Assembly: GCA_900545545.1 (NCBI GenBank)
Contig: UQZO01000001.1
Coordinates: 1 to 64,000, forward strand
Origin: an uncultured Subdoligranulum sp.
Lineage (GTDB): Bacteria; Bacillota; Clostridia; Oscillospirales; Ruminococcaceae
Direction: 5' to 3'
DNA length: 64,000 bases
The notes under the pieces were generated by a model. That model was not told the DNA's origin and did no database searches. It was given only the letters and a program-made list of their open reading frames with translations. The first letter of the stretch is position 1, and each line of letters starts with the position of its first letter. Both the position numbers and the translations under genes were made by a program. Shown here one piece after another: positions 1 through 10,166 of this stretch.

Positions 1-312
<312 letters not shown>

Positions 313-388
313 GGGGGTATAGCTCAGTTGGGAGAGCACCTGCTTTGCAAGCAGGGGGTCAAGGGTTCGAATCCCTTTATCTCCACCA
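313..388 (+). tRNA. tRNA-Ala (anticodon TGC)
   Basis: A 76-nt cloverleaf with a 7-bp acceptor stem, the D-arm sequence TAGCTCAGTTGGGAGAGC, an anticodon loop reading TTTGCAA (anticodon TGC), a T-loop GGTTCGAATCC and an encoded CCA end. It lies in the rrn spacer, as is common in Firmicutes. Confidence 0.98.
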
Positions 389-391
389 TTT

Positions 392-468
392 GGGCTGATA
401 GCTCAGCTGGTTAGAGCACTCGGCTGATAACCGAGAGGTCGATGGTTCGAGTCCATTTCAGCCCACCA
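392..468 (+). tRNA. tRNA-Ile (anticodon GAT)
   Basis: A 77-nt cloverleaf with the anticodon loop CTGATAA (anticodon GAT), T-loop GGTTCGAGTCC and encoded CCA. It starts three bases after tRNA-Ala, so the two are processed from one rRNA precursor. Confidence 0.98.
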
Positions 469-806
469 CTGGTTATCCAGTGCGCTGGGTAACCCAAAAT
501 CCTTATGCAAAGACCTCGAAGGGTATACGAAGCGAAACGAGCCCCTCACGGAGCGAGTTGAGCGAGTATAACACTCCCGATGGTCGAGTCCAACGGATGG
601 ATGTACACCGCATCGCGCAAGCGAGGCGGACAGATGTCCGAAGGACAGATGTACCTTGAAAACTGAATATAGAACTGCGAAATGAGATTTTAAGCTAAGT
701 AAAATTCCTGATTTTAATTCTAAAATCTATAATTTCACCAAGCGGTAAAATCTCGTTGGCAAATGGAGAATCTGAAGAAAGATATGTTTATCGAAAGATA
801 AACAAC
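469..806 (+). other. tRNA-Ile to 23S transcribed spacer with processing stem
   Basis: A 338-base spacer without a credible gene. The inverted pair GAGATTTTA (684-692) and TAAAATCTC (746-754) can form a 9-bp stem in the 23S leader. It is probably part of the pre-23S processing or antitermination leader; that role is inferred from position. Confidence 0.65.
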
Positions 807-3636
<2,830 letters not shown>

Positions 3637-3731
3637 CCATCTTGATCAGATACTCTATTTGCTAGCAGTTCGATATTCAGTTTTGAGGGTACATCCTCAA
3701 CAAAGAGAAGCAGATGACAAGGTCATTTGTA

Positions 3732-3850
<119 letters not shown>

Positions 3851-3862
3851 TCTCTTTTATAT

Positions 3863-3937
3863 GGCCCGTTGGTCAAGCGGTTAAGACAGCGGCCTCTCAC
3901 GCCGTTAACGTGGGTTCGATTCCCGCACGGGTCACCA
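3863..3937 (+). tRNA. tRNA-Glu (anticodon CTC)
   Basis: A 75-nt cloverleaf: acceptor GGCCCGT pairs with ACGGGTC, anticodon loop CTCTCAC (anticodon CTC), T-arm GGGTTCGATTCCC, CCA encoded. It lies only 12 nt after 5S and is probably the last product of the rrn transcript. Confidence 0.95.
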
Positions 3938-3938
3938 G

Positions 3939-3978
3939 AAAATACCTGCTCTTGATGAGCAGGTATTTTTCTTTTTTA
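3939..3978 (+). terminator. rrn operon terminator
   Basis: The stem AATACCTGCTC/TGAGCAGGTATT with a 4-nt loop is followed by a T-rich run, directly after tRNA-Glu. Confidence 0.9.
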
Positions 3979-4014
3979 TCAGTTCGAAACCAAGAATAGC
4001 TTCTCGCTTCAGTC

Positions 4015-4051
4015 AAAAGGCGGCCTACTTTCAGAGAGTAGGCCGCCTTTT
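4015..4051. terminator. second hairpin terminator after the rrn operon
   Basis: The stem AAAAGGCGGCCTACT/AGTAGGCCGCCTTTT has a 7-nt loop and is symmetric enough to work on both strands. It is probably a backup stop for rRNA transcription. Confidence 0.8.
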
Positions 4052-4158
4052 ACTAAATAAAGAATGTTTTCATCATTTGGAAGTGCCAGTATGGTAAAGG
4101 AAATCCTAAAGTAAAACCAGGGAGGATGGCGCGAACGGAAAAACATTTGCAAAACCCC

Positions 4159-4189
4159 TTGACTTAAAGTGTGGTTTAACTTGTATGAT
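4159..4189 (+). promoter_or_regulatory. MerR-type promoter of the cupin/AKR operon
   Basis: -35 TTGACT (4159-4164) and -10 TATGAT (4184-4189) are separated by 19 bp, with the dyad TTAAA-N6-TTTAA between them. A long spacer with a central dyad is the hallmark of MerR-family controlled promoters. No merR gene adjoins it; an AdhR-like MerR gene lies at 60225. Confidence 0.7.
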
Positions 4190-4293
4190 GATAGTGTAGT
4201 CATAACCATATTCCATTTGCCACGTCGTTATGAGAAAGACATGGCGGGTGCATTGGTTTCGATTATCAACATCCAGGCAGGGAGGTATTTGCC

Positions 4294-4725
4294 ATGAAGA
4301 TCAAGGATCAGGCACAGTTTACACAACAGAATATGTTTGGGATCGGGGCACCAAATGCGGCTTATGCCCAGTATTTTGTGGGACAATCCTTTTTGAACCC
4401 GTTAACAGATCCGCAATGCGGCCTGTTTCTGGCCAATGTGACTTTTGAACCCGGTTGCCGTAACAATTGGCATATCCATCATGCGTCCAAGGGCGGCGGC
4501 CAGATTCTGGTTTGCACGGCAGGAGAAGGTTGGTATCAGGAGGAGGACAAACCACCAGTGAGTCTGACTCCCGGTAGTGTTATCACCATTCCCCCGGAAG
4601 TGAAGCACTGGCACGGTGCCAAGGCGGACAGCTGGTTCAGCCATATTGCCATTGAAGTTCCGGGAGAAAATTGCAGCAATGAATGGTGTGAGCCGGTTTC
4701 CGATGAAGACTATGCCAATCTTTAA
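4294..4725 (+). CDS. cupin-domain protein
   Basis: A 143-residue single-domain cupin. The metal-binding histidines of motif 1 are seen at H60, H62 and H63, and motif 2 is the PPEVKHWHG segment near residue 105. The usual motif-1 glutamate position is occupied by a GGGQ stretch, as in small COG1917-type cupins. Substrate and reaction cannot be read from sequence. The start follows a GGGAGG ribosome site. The next gene, 18 bp downstream, is an aldo/keto reductase, and both are behind a MerR-type promoter, which suggests a response to reactive carbonyls or electrophiles (inference). Confidence 0.85.
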   Translation: MKIKDQAQFTQQNMFGIGAPNAAYAQYFVGQSFLNPLTDPQCGLFLANVTFEPGCRNNWHIHHASKGGGQILVCTAGEGWYQEEDKPPVSLTPGSVITIPPEVKHWHGAKADSWFSHIAIEVPGENCSNEWCEPVSDEDYANL

Positions 4726-4743
4726 TGGTGAGGAGGACAGAGG

Positions 4744-5601
4744 ATGATTTTGCAGGAATGTTATACCTTGCCCAATGGAGTGACCGTTCCGAAATTGGGA
4801 CTGGGGACCTGGTTCATTGAAGATGACAAAGCCGCCCAGGCTGTGCGGGATGCTGTAGCATCGGGGTATCGGCTGATCGATACGGCCCAGGCCTATGGTA
4901 ACGAACGGGGCGTGGGCGAAGGCGTGCGCACCTGCGGAGTGCCGCGGGAAGACTTGTTTGTGACCAGCAAAGTGGCGGCCGAAGCCAAAACTTATGTGGC
5001 GGCAGCTCGATCCGTCGATGAGACGTTGGAGAAAATGGGACTGGATTACCTGGACCTGATGATCATTCACAGCCCGCAGCCCTGGGCGGAGTTCCGGGAG
5101 GAAAACCGCTACTTTGCAGAAAACAAGGAGGTTTGGCGGGCGTTGGAAGATGCCTATGCAGCCGGCAAGCTGCGTGCCATCGGTGTATCCAACTTCCTGC
5201 AGGATGATCTGGAAAACCTTCTGGCGGATTGCCGCATCAAACCTATGGTGAATCAGATTTTGCTGCACATCACCAACACGGACCGTAAACTGCTGGACTT
5301 CTGCCGGGAACAGGGCATCCTGGTGGAAGCCTATTCGCCCATTGCCCACGGGGAAGCGCTGAAGAACCCCGCAATTACTCAGATGGCCCGGAAATACGGC
5401 GTAACCCCGGCGCAGCTGTGCATTCGCTATGTGCTGCAATTGGGCACTGTGGCGCTGCCCAAAACTGCGAACCCCGACCACATGCGAGACAATGGAGCGG
5501 TGGATTTTCAGATTTCGCCGGAGGATATGCAGGCATTGGAAGCGATGGAGAAGATCGAGAGCTACGGCGAATTTGATATGTTCCCGGTGTTCAGCAAGTA
5601 A
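4744..5601 (+). CDS. aldo/keto reductase
   Basis: A 285-residue NAD(P)H-dependent oxidoreductase with the TIM-barrel fold of the AKR superfamily. The catalytic tetrad is visible as D46, Y51, K76 and H109, and the cofactor-site sequence PKTANPDHM near the C terminus matches the family. Length is normal. A strong GAGGAGG site precedes the ATG. It is the second gene of the cupin operon. AKRs reduce aldehydes and ketones in the cytoplasm; the physiological substrate is unknown. The MerR-type promoter upstream is the arrangement seen for aldehyde-stress operons in other Firmicutes. Confidence 0.92.
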   Translation: MILQECYTLPNGVTVPKLGLGTWFIEDDKAAQAVRDAVASGYRLIDTAQAYGNERGVGEGVRTCGVPREDLFVTSKVAAEAKTYVAAARSVDETLEKMGLDYLDLMIIHSPQPWAEFREENRYFAENKEVWRALEDAYAAGKLRAIGVSNFLQDDLENLLADCRIKPMVNQILLHITNTDRKLLDFCREQGILVEAYSPIAHGEALKNPAITQMARKYGVTPAQLCIRYVLQLGTVALPKTANPDHMRDNGAVDFQISPEDMQALEAMEKIESYGEFDMFPVFSK

Positions 5602-5621
5602 ACCGTTGGAGGGAGGAGCGC

Positions 5622-5677
5622 CCCCACGTATAACAGAAGCGGCAGGAAAAATCCTGCCGCTTCTGTTATACGTGGGG
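5622..5677. terminator. very long perfect hairpin between convergent genes
   Basis: A 26-bp uninterrupted stem, beginning CCCCACGTATAACAGAAGCG on the plus strand, closes a 4-nt AAAA loop. It ends at base 5677, one base before the stop codon of the minus-strand XRE gene. There is no long U-tract on either side. It probably acts as a bidirectional terminator or 3'-end stabiliser. Confidence 0.75.
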
Positions 5678-6307
5678 TTAATTGAATAAAAGAATCATGG
5701 ATTCACCGAAAAGGGGAACCAGAGATAGCCAGGTATAAATCAGATGGAAGGCAAGCTCCAACCAGGGAAAAAGGCGAGGATGGAAAGCCTTTTCCCAAAC
5801 AAAAAAGGAATGGCGAAAGAAACCACGCTCGGCGCTTTTACAGATTAGCGTTCCAAAGGCGCTGAGCCCTATGCAGATAAGGCAGGCAACCGGTTTGGGC
5901 ATGGTCAGAGTGGGGGTGATAATGCCGCTTTCCGGATGCCACTGCACGGCGACCATCCAAGGGCAAGTAAACTGAATCCAGATAGCCAGCCCGATGGTCA
6001 GCCAGAAAATGGCATCAAAAACAGACATCCACTGGATACGGCCGGGAGCAAGTAAAGAGAAGAAATCCTCCAAACTTTGCTCTGCAGGCTGTCCATCCCC
6101 GCGGTCGGCGTGCATCAGTTGGGAGAGCGTCAGGCCCAGGGCATCGGCCAGCGGTTCCAGCGTATTGATATCGGGAAAACCCAATCCGCGCTCCCAGCGG
6201 CTCACCGCCTTATCGGTCACATGCAGCTGTTCCGCCAGCGCGCTCTGGGTCAGGCCTTTGGCTTTGCGGGCTTCTGCTAAAAATGTACCGAACGCTTTTG
6301 CATCCAT
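5678..6307 (-). CDS. XRE-family regulator with membrane segments
   Basis: A 209-residue protein. Residues 4-60 form a Cro/C1-type helix-turn-helix (motifs TQSALAEQLHVTDKAVSRWERG). About three hydrophobic segments follow, near residues 93-115, 134-158 and 180-207, so the DNA-binding head is probably tethered to the membrane. This architecture occurs in many Firmicutes; signals are usually unknown. A promoter with an inverted repeat lies just upstream (6335-6379), consistent with autoregulation. It stands alone, convergent with the AKR gene and followed by the 26-bp hairpin. Confidence 0.85.
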   Translation of the reverse strand: MDAKAFGTFLAEARKAKGLTQSALAEQLHVTDKAVSRWERGLGFPDINTLEPLADALGLTLSQLMHADRGDGQPAEQSLEDFFSLLAPGRIQWMSVFDAIFWLTIGLAIWIQFTCPWMVAVQWHPESGIITPTLTMPKPVACLICIGLSAFGTLICKSAERGFFRHSFFVWEKAFHPRLFPWLELAFHLIYTWLSLVPLFGESMILLFN

Positions 6308-6334
6308 GGGGAAAGCCTCCTTCGTTATGCTAAA

Positions 6335-6379
6335 AGCATAGCACGAGGGGGCCGAAAAGTAAACCGATGATTCGTTTAC
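6335..6379 (-). promoter_or_regulatory. promoter and candidate operator of the XRE gene
   Basis: On the minus strand -35 TTTACT (6358-6363) and -10 TATGCT (6335-6340) are 17 bp apart. The inverted repeat GTAAAC-N9-GTTTAC (6359-6379) overlaps the -35 box, as expected for an autoregulator site. Confidence 0.6.
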
Positions 6380-6390
6380 CTGCGATGCTA

Positions 6391-6420
6391 CGAAAAACCA
6401 GCGAGGATTTTCCCCGCCGG
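6391..6420 (-). terminator. mntP terminator
   Basis: On the minus strand the stem CCGGCGGGG/CCTCGCTGG (with G-U pairs) is followed by TTTTT. It lies 10 bp past the mntP stop codon. Confidence 0.7.
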
Positions 6421-6430
6421 ATTTTTGCTT

Positions 6431-6988
6431 TTAGAAAATGCCAAGCCCGCTCAGCAGTGTTTTCAGGCCGATCAGAATCAGCACAATACCACCGATCCGT
6501 TCGGCCGGGGCGCGGTATTTGTCGCCAAAAATGGCGCCGACTTTCACACCGATGCCGGACAGCACACAGGTGATGCAGCCGATCAATGCGACGGCGGGCA
6601 AAATTTGTACCTGCATGGCGGCGAAACTGACGCCCACTGCAAAAGCGTCGATACTGGTGGCGATGGCCAGCGGCAGCATGGCTTTGGGGGAATAATCATC
6701 ATCCAGGGATTCATCTTCGCCCAAACTTTCCTTGACCATATTGGCACCGATAAAGACCAGAAGGAAGAAGGCAATCCAGGGGCCGAACCGTGTCAGCAAT
6801 GTGGAGAAGCGATCCCCGAGAAAATAGCCCAGGGCAGGCATCAGGGCCTGAAAACCGCCGAACCATATCCCGCAGGTCAGGGCGTGGCGGAAATTCACCT
6901 TGCGCACGGACAATCCCTTGCAGATAGAAACTGCAAAAGCATCCATCGAAAGGCTGATGGCGATCAAAACCAGGTCAAACAATGTCAT
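6431..6988 (-). CDS. mntP: manganese efflux pump MntP
   Basis: A 185-residue, six-helix inner-membrane protein of the MntP/YebN family, which exports Mn(II). The two family signatures are visible as SLSMDAFAVS in helix 1 and ATSIDAFAVG in the second half, each carrying the conserved aspartate. The start at 6988 is chosen over upstream in-frame codons because a GGAGG site sits 9 nt before this ATG and because family members begin just before the first helix; the upstream codons lie inside the riboswitch terminator. Expression is controlled by the upstream yybP-ykoY riboswitch, so family and regulation agree. Confidence 0.95.
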   Translation of the reverse strand: MTLFDLVLIAISLSMDAFAVSICKGLSVRKVNFRHALTCGIWFGGFQALMPALGYFLGDRFSTLLTRFGPWIAFFLLVFIGANMVKESLGEDESLDDDYSPKAMLPLAIATSIDAFAVGVSFAAMQVQILPAVALIGCITCVLSGIGVKVGAIFGDKYRAPAERIGGIVLILIGLKTLLSGLGIF

Positions 6989-7019
6989 AATACGATTCCT
7001 CCGTTTTTTCGGCATAAAA

Positions 7020-7062
7020 AAAGACCTACCTGTCCCGTAAAAACAGAACAGGTAAGTCTCGC
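7020..7062 (-). terminator. riboswitch expression-platform terminator
   Basis: On the minus strand the stem AGACTTACCTGTTCTG pairs with the CGGGACAGGTAGGTCT side and runs into seven T. Its 5' arm includes the conserved GAGACTTACC of the aptamer, so ligand-bound aptamer and terminator are mutually exclusive. Confidence 0.85.
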
Positions 7063-7156
7063 CATTTGAAGTTAAGCCAGAGCCCAAAGGCTCATTATGT
7101 TGGCAGAACTGCGCTGCAGCTGCTCCACTGCGGCGCCGACTACTCCCTTACACATT
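7048..7156 (-). ncRNA. yybP-ykoY manganese riboswitch
   Basis: The mntP leader on the minus strand carries the class hallmarks: AAGGGAGTAG near its 5' end, a GCCAACATAATGAGCC segment, and a 3' conserved GGCGAGACTTACC. The fold overlaps an intrinsic terminator, so Mn(II) binding should prevent termination and turn on the exporter. The class is known to sense Mn(II); the location ahead of mntP is the expected one. Confidence 0.88.
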
Positions 7157-7162
7157 GCCAGT

Positions 7163-7191
7163 ATCTTACCATGCCGGCGCGGCCTTGTCAA
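7163..7191 (-). promoter_or_regulatory. promoter of the mntP riboswitch transcript
   Basis: Minus strand: -35 TTGACA (7186-7191), 17-bp spacer, -10 TAAGAT (7163-7168). This puts the RNA start near 7156, just before the aptamer. Confidence 0.8.
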
Positions 7192-7219
7192 GCACAAGCG
7201 GGCGGCGAGGGATTGCGGC

Positions 7220-7248
7220 TTGCACAATTACGGCATTTAGGGTACAAT
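7220..7248 (+). promoter_or_regulatory. promoter of the HAD phosphatase gene
   Basis: -35 TTGCAC (7220-7225), 17-bp spacer, -10 TACAAT (7243-7248), 30 bp before the start codon. It is divergent from the mntP promoter. Confidence 0.75.
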
Positions 7249-7277
7249 AGGCATAAACTGTACCGGGGGCAGGAAGT

Positions 7278-8096
7278 ATGCAATATAAAGTTTTGGCATT
7301 GGATCTTGACGGAACGCTGACCAACAGCGAGAAAATCATTACGCCGCGCACGAAAGCGGCTTTGCAGGAGGCAGCCCGGCGGGGTGTCTGTATCGTGCTG
7401 GCCAGCGGACGGCCAACGGTTGGCATTCAGCCCCTGGCCCGGGAATTGGAACTGGAAAAATACGGCGGCTGCATTTTAAGCTACAACGGCGGCAAGATCA
7501 TTGATTGCCAAACCGGCCAGACTCTGGTGCAGCATGCTTTTCCGCCGGATCTGATCGAGCCGGTGTGCACCTTCAGCCGGTACTGGAATGTTGTTCCGCT
7601 GACTTACGACGCCCATGGCATTGTGACGGAACAGGCAGACAGCCCCTATGTGCAGGAGGAAGCGCGCATCAACAAGATCCCGGTCCGGCAGGTCAAAGAT
7701 CTGCCGGCGGAGGTGCGGTATCCCATCCATAAACTGCTGCTGACCGGTGACCCGGCGGATATGCCCCATGTGGAAGAACTGATGCAGCAGGAGTTTGCCG
7801 GAAAGCTGTCCATCTATCGTTCTCAGCCCTTCTTTATCGAGACAATGCCGCTGAACGTGGAAAAGGCGGCTTCGCTGGAACTGCTGTTGCGCAACAAGGG
7901 ACTGACGGCCAAAAACCTGATGGCCTGCGGGGATGGCTGGAACGACCTGCCGATGATCCGGTTTGCGGGGCTGGGCGTGGCCATGGGCAATGCCCAGGCA
8001 CCCGTCAAGGAGGCCGCCGACTGCCTGACTGCCGACAATGACCATGACGGCGTGGGCCTGGCGGTAGAACAGTATATTTTGAGCGAGGAGAACTGA
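7278..8096 (+). CDS. Cof-type HAD-superfamily hydrolase
   Basis: A 272-residue cytoplasmic phosphatase of the Cof/IIB subfamily. Motif I is DLDGTLT with nucleophile D9 and acid D11; motif II is the LASGRP segment; motifs III/IV are the C-terminal lysine region and CGDGWNDLPM, which binds Mg. A large cap domain lies between motifs II and III. Such enzymes dephosphorylate sugar phosphates, pyridoxal phosphate or flavin precursors, but specificity is not predictable here. The next gene starts 3 bp after the stop, so the two form an operon. Confidence 0.92.
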   Translation: MQYKVLALDLDGTLTNSEKIITPRTKAALQEAARRGVCIVLASGRPTVGIQPLARELELEKYGGCILSYNGGKIIDCQTGQTLVQHAFPPDLIEPVCTFSRYWNVVPLTYDAHGIVTEQADSPYVQEEARINKIPVRQVKDLPAEVRYPIHKLLLTGDPADMPHVEELMQQEFAGKLSIYRSQPFFIETMPLNVEKAASLELLLRNKGLTAKNLMACGDGWNDLPMIRFAGLGVAMGNAQAPVKEAADCLTADNDHDGVGLAVEQYILSEEN

Positions 8097-8099
8097 TCT

Positions 8100-9062
8100 G
8101 TGAATCTGATCGTTTTTGACCTGGAATGGAATATTGGATATCAGCCCAAAACCTTCCTCTATCACGGGACGGAACTGACTTTGCGCGGCGAGATCATCCA
8201 GATCGGCGCTGTGCGCATCAATGAGCGCGGCGATGTGCTGGATACCTTTGAAGTCAATCTGCGGCCGCGTATTTTCCGCAAATTGCAGCACCATATTGCC
8301 AAAGTTACCGGGCTTTCCCAGGGGGACCTGGATGCCGGTATGCCGATGAAGGCCGGTTTGCAGAAATTTCTGGATTGGGCCGGTCCCGATGCTGAGCTGG
8401 CCGAGTGGGGCCTGGACGATGTGCCGGTCCTGAAACAGAACTTGTTCCTGGTGGGGCTGGATGAAACCTGGCCCGCCCGCTGGTATGATCTGCAACGCAT
8501 CTTTTTGCAGACCTACCCGCGGAAAGAAGGGGAGGGTCTGACGCTGGAGAGCGTGGTGGACCGGCTGGGAATTCCCAAGGAGGAACCCTTCCACAACGCG
8601 CTGGACGATGCCCTGTATACCGCGCGAATCTGCCGCAAACTGCCGCTGGCCGAAGGCCTGGCGACTTATCCTACAGAAAAGGAACTTCTGCGGGAGGCGC
8701 TGCTGGGGGATGATACCACCGCGCGGGATGTGCAGGTATTTATGGACCGGTTGGAGCACGATGATTACCGCAATGCACCGGAAGTCAACGAAGTCAACTG
8801 TCCGGAGTGCGGGGCGCGCCTTGTCCATGACGAGGTCTGGCTCAAGCGGGGCAATACCGGGTATTACACCCGCAGCGAATGCCCTTATTGCGGGCATTGG
8901 TATGTGCGCTTCAAGCTCAGCAGACGCGACGGCCTGCATTGGAGCTTTGCGCGCTGCGTCAACCCGGCTACGCCCGAGGCGGATGCCCGCTGGCAAAAAC
9001 AGCGTGCGGCCTTTGTGGAGCGGATGAAACGAAAAAAGGAACGCGAGCAGCGCGACCAGTAA
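8100..9062 (+). CDS. DEDD-type 3'-5' exonuclease with C-terminal zinc ribbon
   Basis: A 320-residue protein beginning with GTG after a GAGGAG site spaced 9 nt. The N-terminal 190 residues form an RNase T/DnaQ-like exonuclease: Exo I is FDLEWN with D7 and E9, a second acidic motif is in the EWGLDD region, and Exo III is HNALDDALYTARI, giving a DEDDh site. The C-terminal part adds CPEC at residue 234 and CPYC at 261, a four-cysteine zinc ribbon, then a basic tail. Sporulation-inhibitor KapD-like exonucleases have the first part; the ribbon suggests nucleic-acid binding. It is translationally close to the HAD gene. Substrate, RNA or DNA, is uncertain. Confidence 0.85.
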   Translation: MNLIVFDLEWNIGYQPKTFLYHGTELTLRGEIIQIGAVRINERGDVLDTFEVNLRPRIFRKLQHHIAKVTGLSQGDLDAGMPMKAGLQKFLDWAGPDAELAEWGLDDVPVLKQNLFLVGLDETWPARWYDLQRIFLQTYPRKEGEGLTLESVVDRLGIPKEEPFHNALDDALYTARICRKLPLAEGLATYPTEKELLREALLGDDTTARDVQVFMDRLEHDDYRNAPEVNEVNCPECGARLVHDEVWLKRGNTGYYTRSECPYCGHWYVRFKLSRRDGLHWSFARCVNPATPEADARWQKQRAAFVERMKRKKEREQRDQ

Positions 9063-9066
9063 AGAG

Positions 9067-9094
9067 AAAAGCCCTGGAGAATCCGGGGCTTTTG
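9067..9094 (+). terminator. terminator of the HAD/exonuclease operon
   Basis: The hairpin AAAAGCCCTGGAGAATCCGGGGCTTTT begins 4 bp after the exonuclease stop; the stem is GCCCtGGA/TCCgGGGC with a T run. Confidence 0.75.
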
Positions 9095-9108
9095 CTGTGG
9101 AAAAATAA

Positions 9109-9135
9109 AAAAGACGGCCCGCAAGCCGTCCTTTT
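9109..9135 (-). terminator. terminator of the degV-family gene
   Basis: On the minus strand the stem GGACGGC/GCCGTC is followed by TTTTTTAT, 3 bp after the DegV stop codon. Confidence 0.8.
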
Positions 9136-9138
9136 GCC

Positions 9139-9978
9139 TTAGTAGGTGATGATCAATCCCTGATCCTGTGCGTAGAAGCTGCACAGACCCGAACAGGGGT
9201 GAATGCGAACTTTTGCCTCGGGCCATTTGCTGTGGATGCCGTGCTCCAACAATTTGGCGGCGTTCAGGTTGTTGCATTCGCTGATGAACACCGGATGTAC
9301 GCCATCATATTGATCGTCGTCCATCTGCTCCAGAATTTTGGCCAGCACACGGGTCTCACCGCGGGTCTTGAAGAAAAAGTCGATCTTTCCGTCACTGGTA
9401 CGGCGGCCCAGCACCCGCATGTTCAGCCGCCCGGCGATAAAGCCGACCACCTTGCTCACGCGGCCGTTTTTGGCAAGATTGTCGAAGCTGGCCAGCGAGA
9501 AGAGGATGTGGGTGGTTTCGGCAAACTTTTTCAGGGCAAAGCAGATATCATCAAAGCCCAGTCCTTCACCGATGAGCTTGTTGGCCAGTTCGGCGGCATC
9601 GCCCAGGGCGCCGGCGCAGCTCAGGGTATCCAGAATGAAGATCTGTTTTTCGGGGTGTTCTTCCAGCACCATCTCGCGGGCCGAGAGGGCAGCATTGTAA
9701 CTGCCGGAAAGATTGCTGCTGATCGTCAGCGCAATGATCTGGTCCGCCTGCAAAAAGCATTCGGCCCATTCTTCCGGGCTGGGGCAGGCGCTGGTGCTGG
9801 CGCCGTTGTAGTCGGTCATGGCTTGCAGCATCTGCGGTACATTCAAAGTCGGCAGGTCAACATATTCACGCTGGCCGATGCGGATTTTAAAAGGAACCAA
9901 GGCAAACTGTACACCGGCAGCAGGGCGTTCCAGCTCCCGGATTTCGCAGGAACTGTCTGATACGATCATCCATGCCAT
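9139..9978 (-). CDS. DegV-family fatty-acid-binding protein
   Basis: A 279-residue protein of the DegV/FakB family. The N-terminal domain carries VSDSSCEI and the TSACPSPEEW loop, and the lipid carboxylate-binding region is TISSNLSGSYNAA near residue 87; the C-terminal domain has the expected GKIDFFFKTRG segment. FakB proteins bind fatty acids and present them to the FakA kinase for phospholipid synthesis. No fakA is present here, so a FakB role is only inferred. The ATG has a GGAGG site 10 nt upstream. It is a single-gene transcript with its own promoter and terminator. Confidence 0.9.
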   Translation of the reverse strand: MAWMIVSDSSCEIRELERPAAGVQFALVPFKIRIGQREYVDLPTLNVPQMLQAMTDYNGASTSACPSPEEWAECFLQADQIIALTISSNLSGSYNAALSAREMVLEEHPEKQIFILDTLSCAGALGDAAELANKLIGEGLGFDDICFALKKFAETTHILFSLASFDNLAKNGRVSKVVGFIAGRLNMRVLGRRTSDGKIDFFFKTRGETRVLAKILEQMDDDQYDGVHPVFISECNNLNAAKLLEHGIHSKWPEAKVRIHPCSGLCSFYAQDQGLIITY

Positions 9979-10017
9979 AAAGCAGTGCCTCCTTCACAAA
10001 CAAGTTATGTTACATTT

Positions 10018-10046
10018 ATTATAGGGGGCAGACTCAGAAGCGTCAA
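10018..10046 (-). promoter_or_regulatory. promoter of the degV-family gene
   Basis: Minus strand: -35 TTGACG (10041-10046), 17-bp spacer, -10 TATAAT (10018-10023), near-consensus. Confidence 0.8.
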
Positions 10047-10101
10047 GTGAAAGATTTGCGGTATATTTTTGGCTTGTATTTGTAAAAGATTGGCGGCCCT
10101 C

Positions 10102-10130
10102 TTGCCCCTGTTCCTTAAACGCGGTATAAT
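10102..10130 (+). promoter_or_regulatory. promoter of the SGNH hydrolase gene
   Basis: -35 TTGCCC (10102-10107), 17-bp spacer, -10 TATAAT (10125-10130), about 37 bp ahead of the ATG. Confidence 0.75.
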
Positions 10131-10166
10131 GAGTCCAACGCAGGAAACACATGTCAGGAGATTTCC

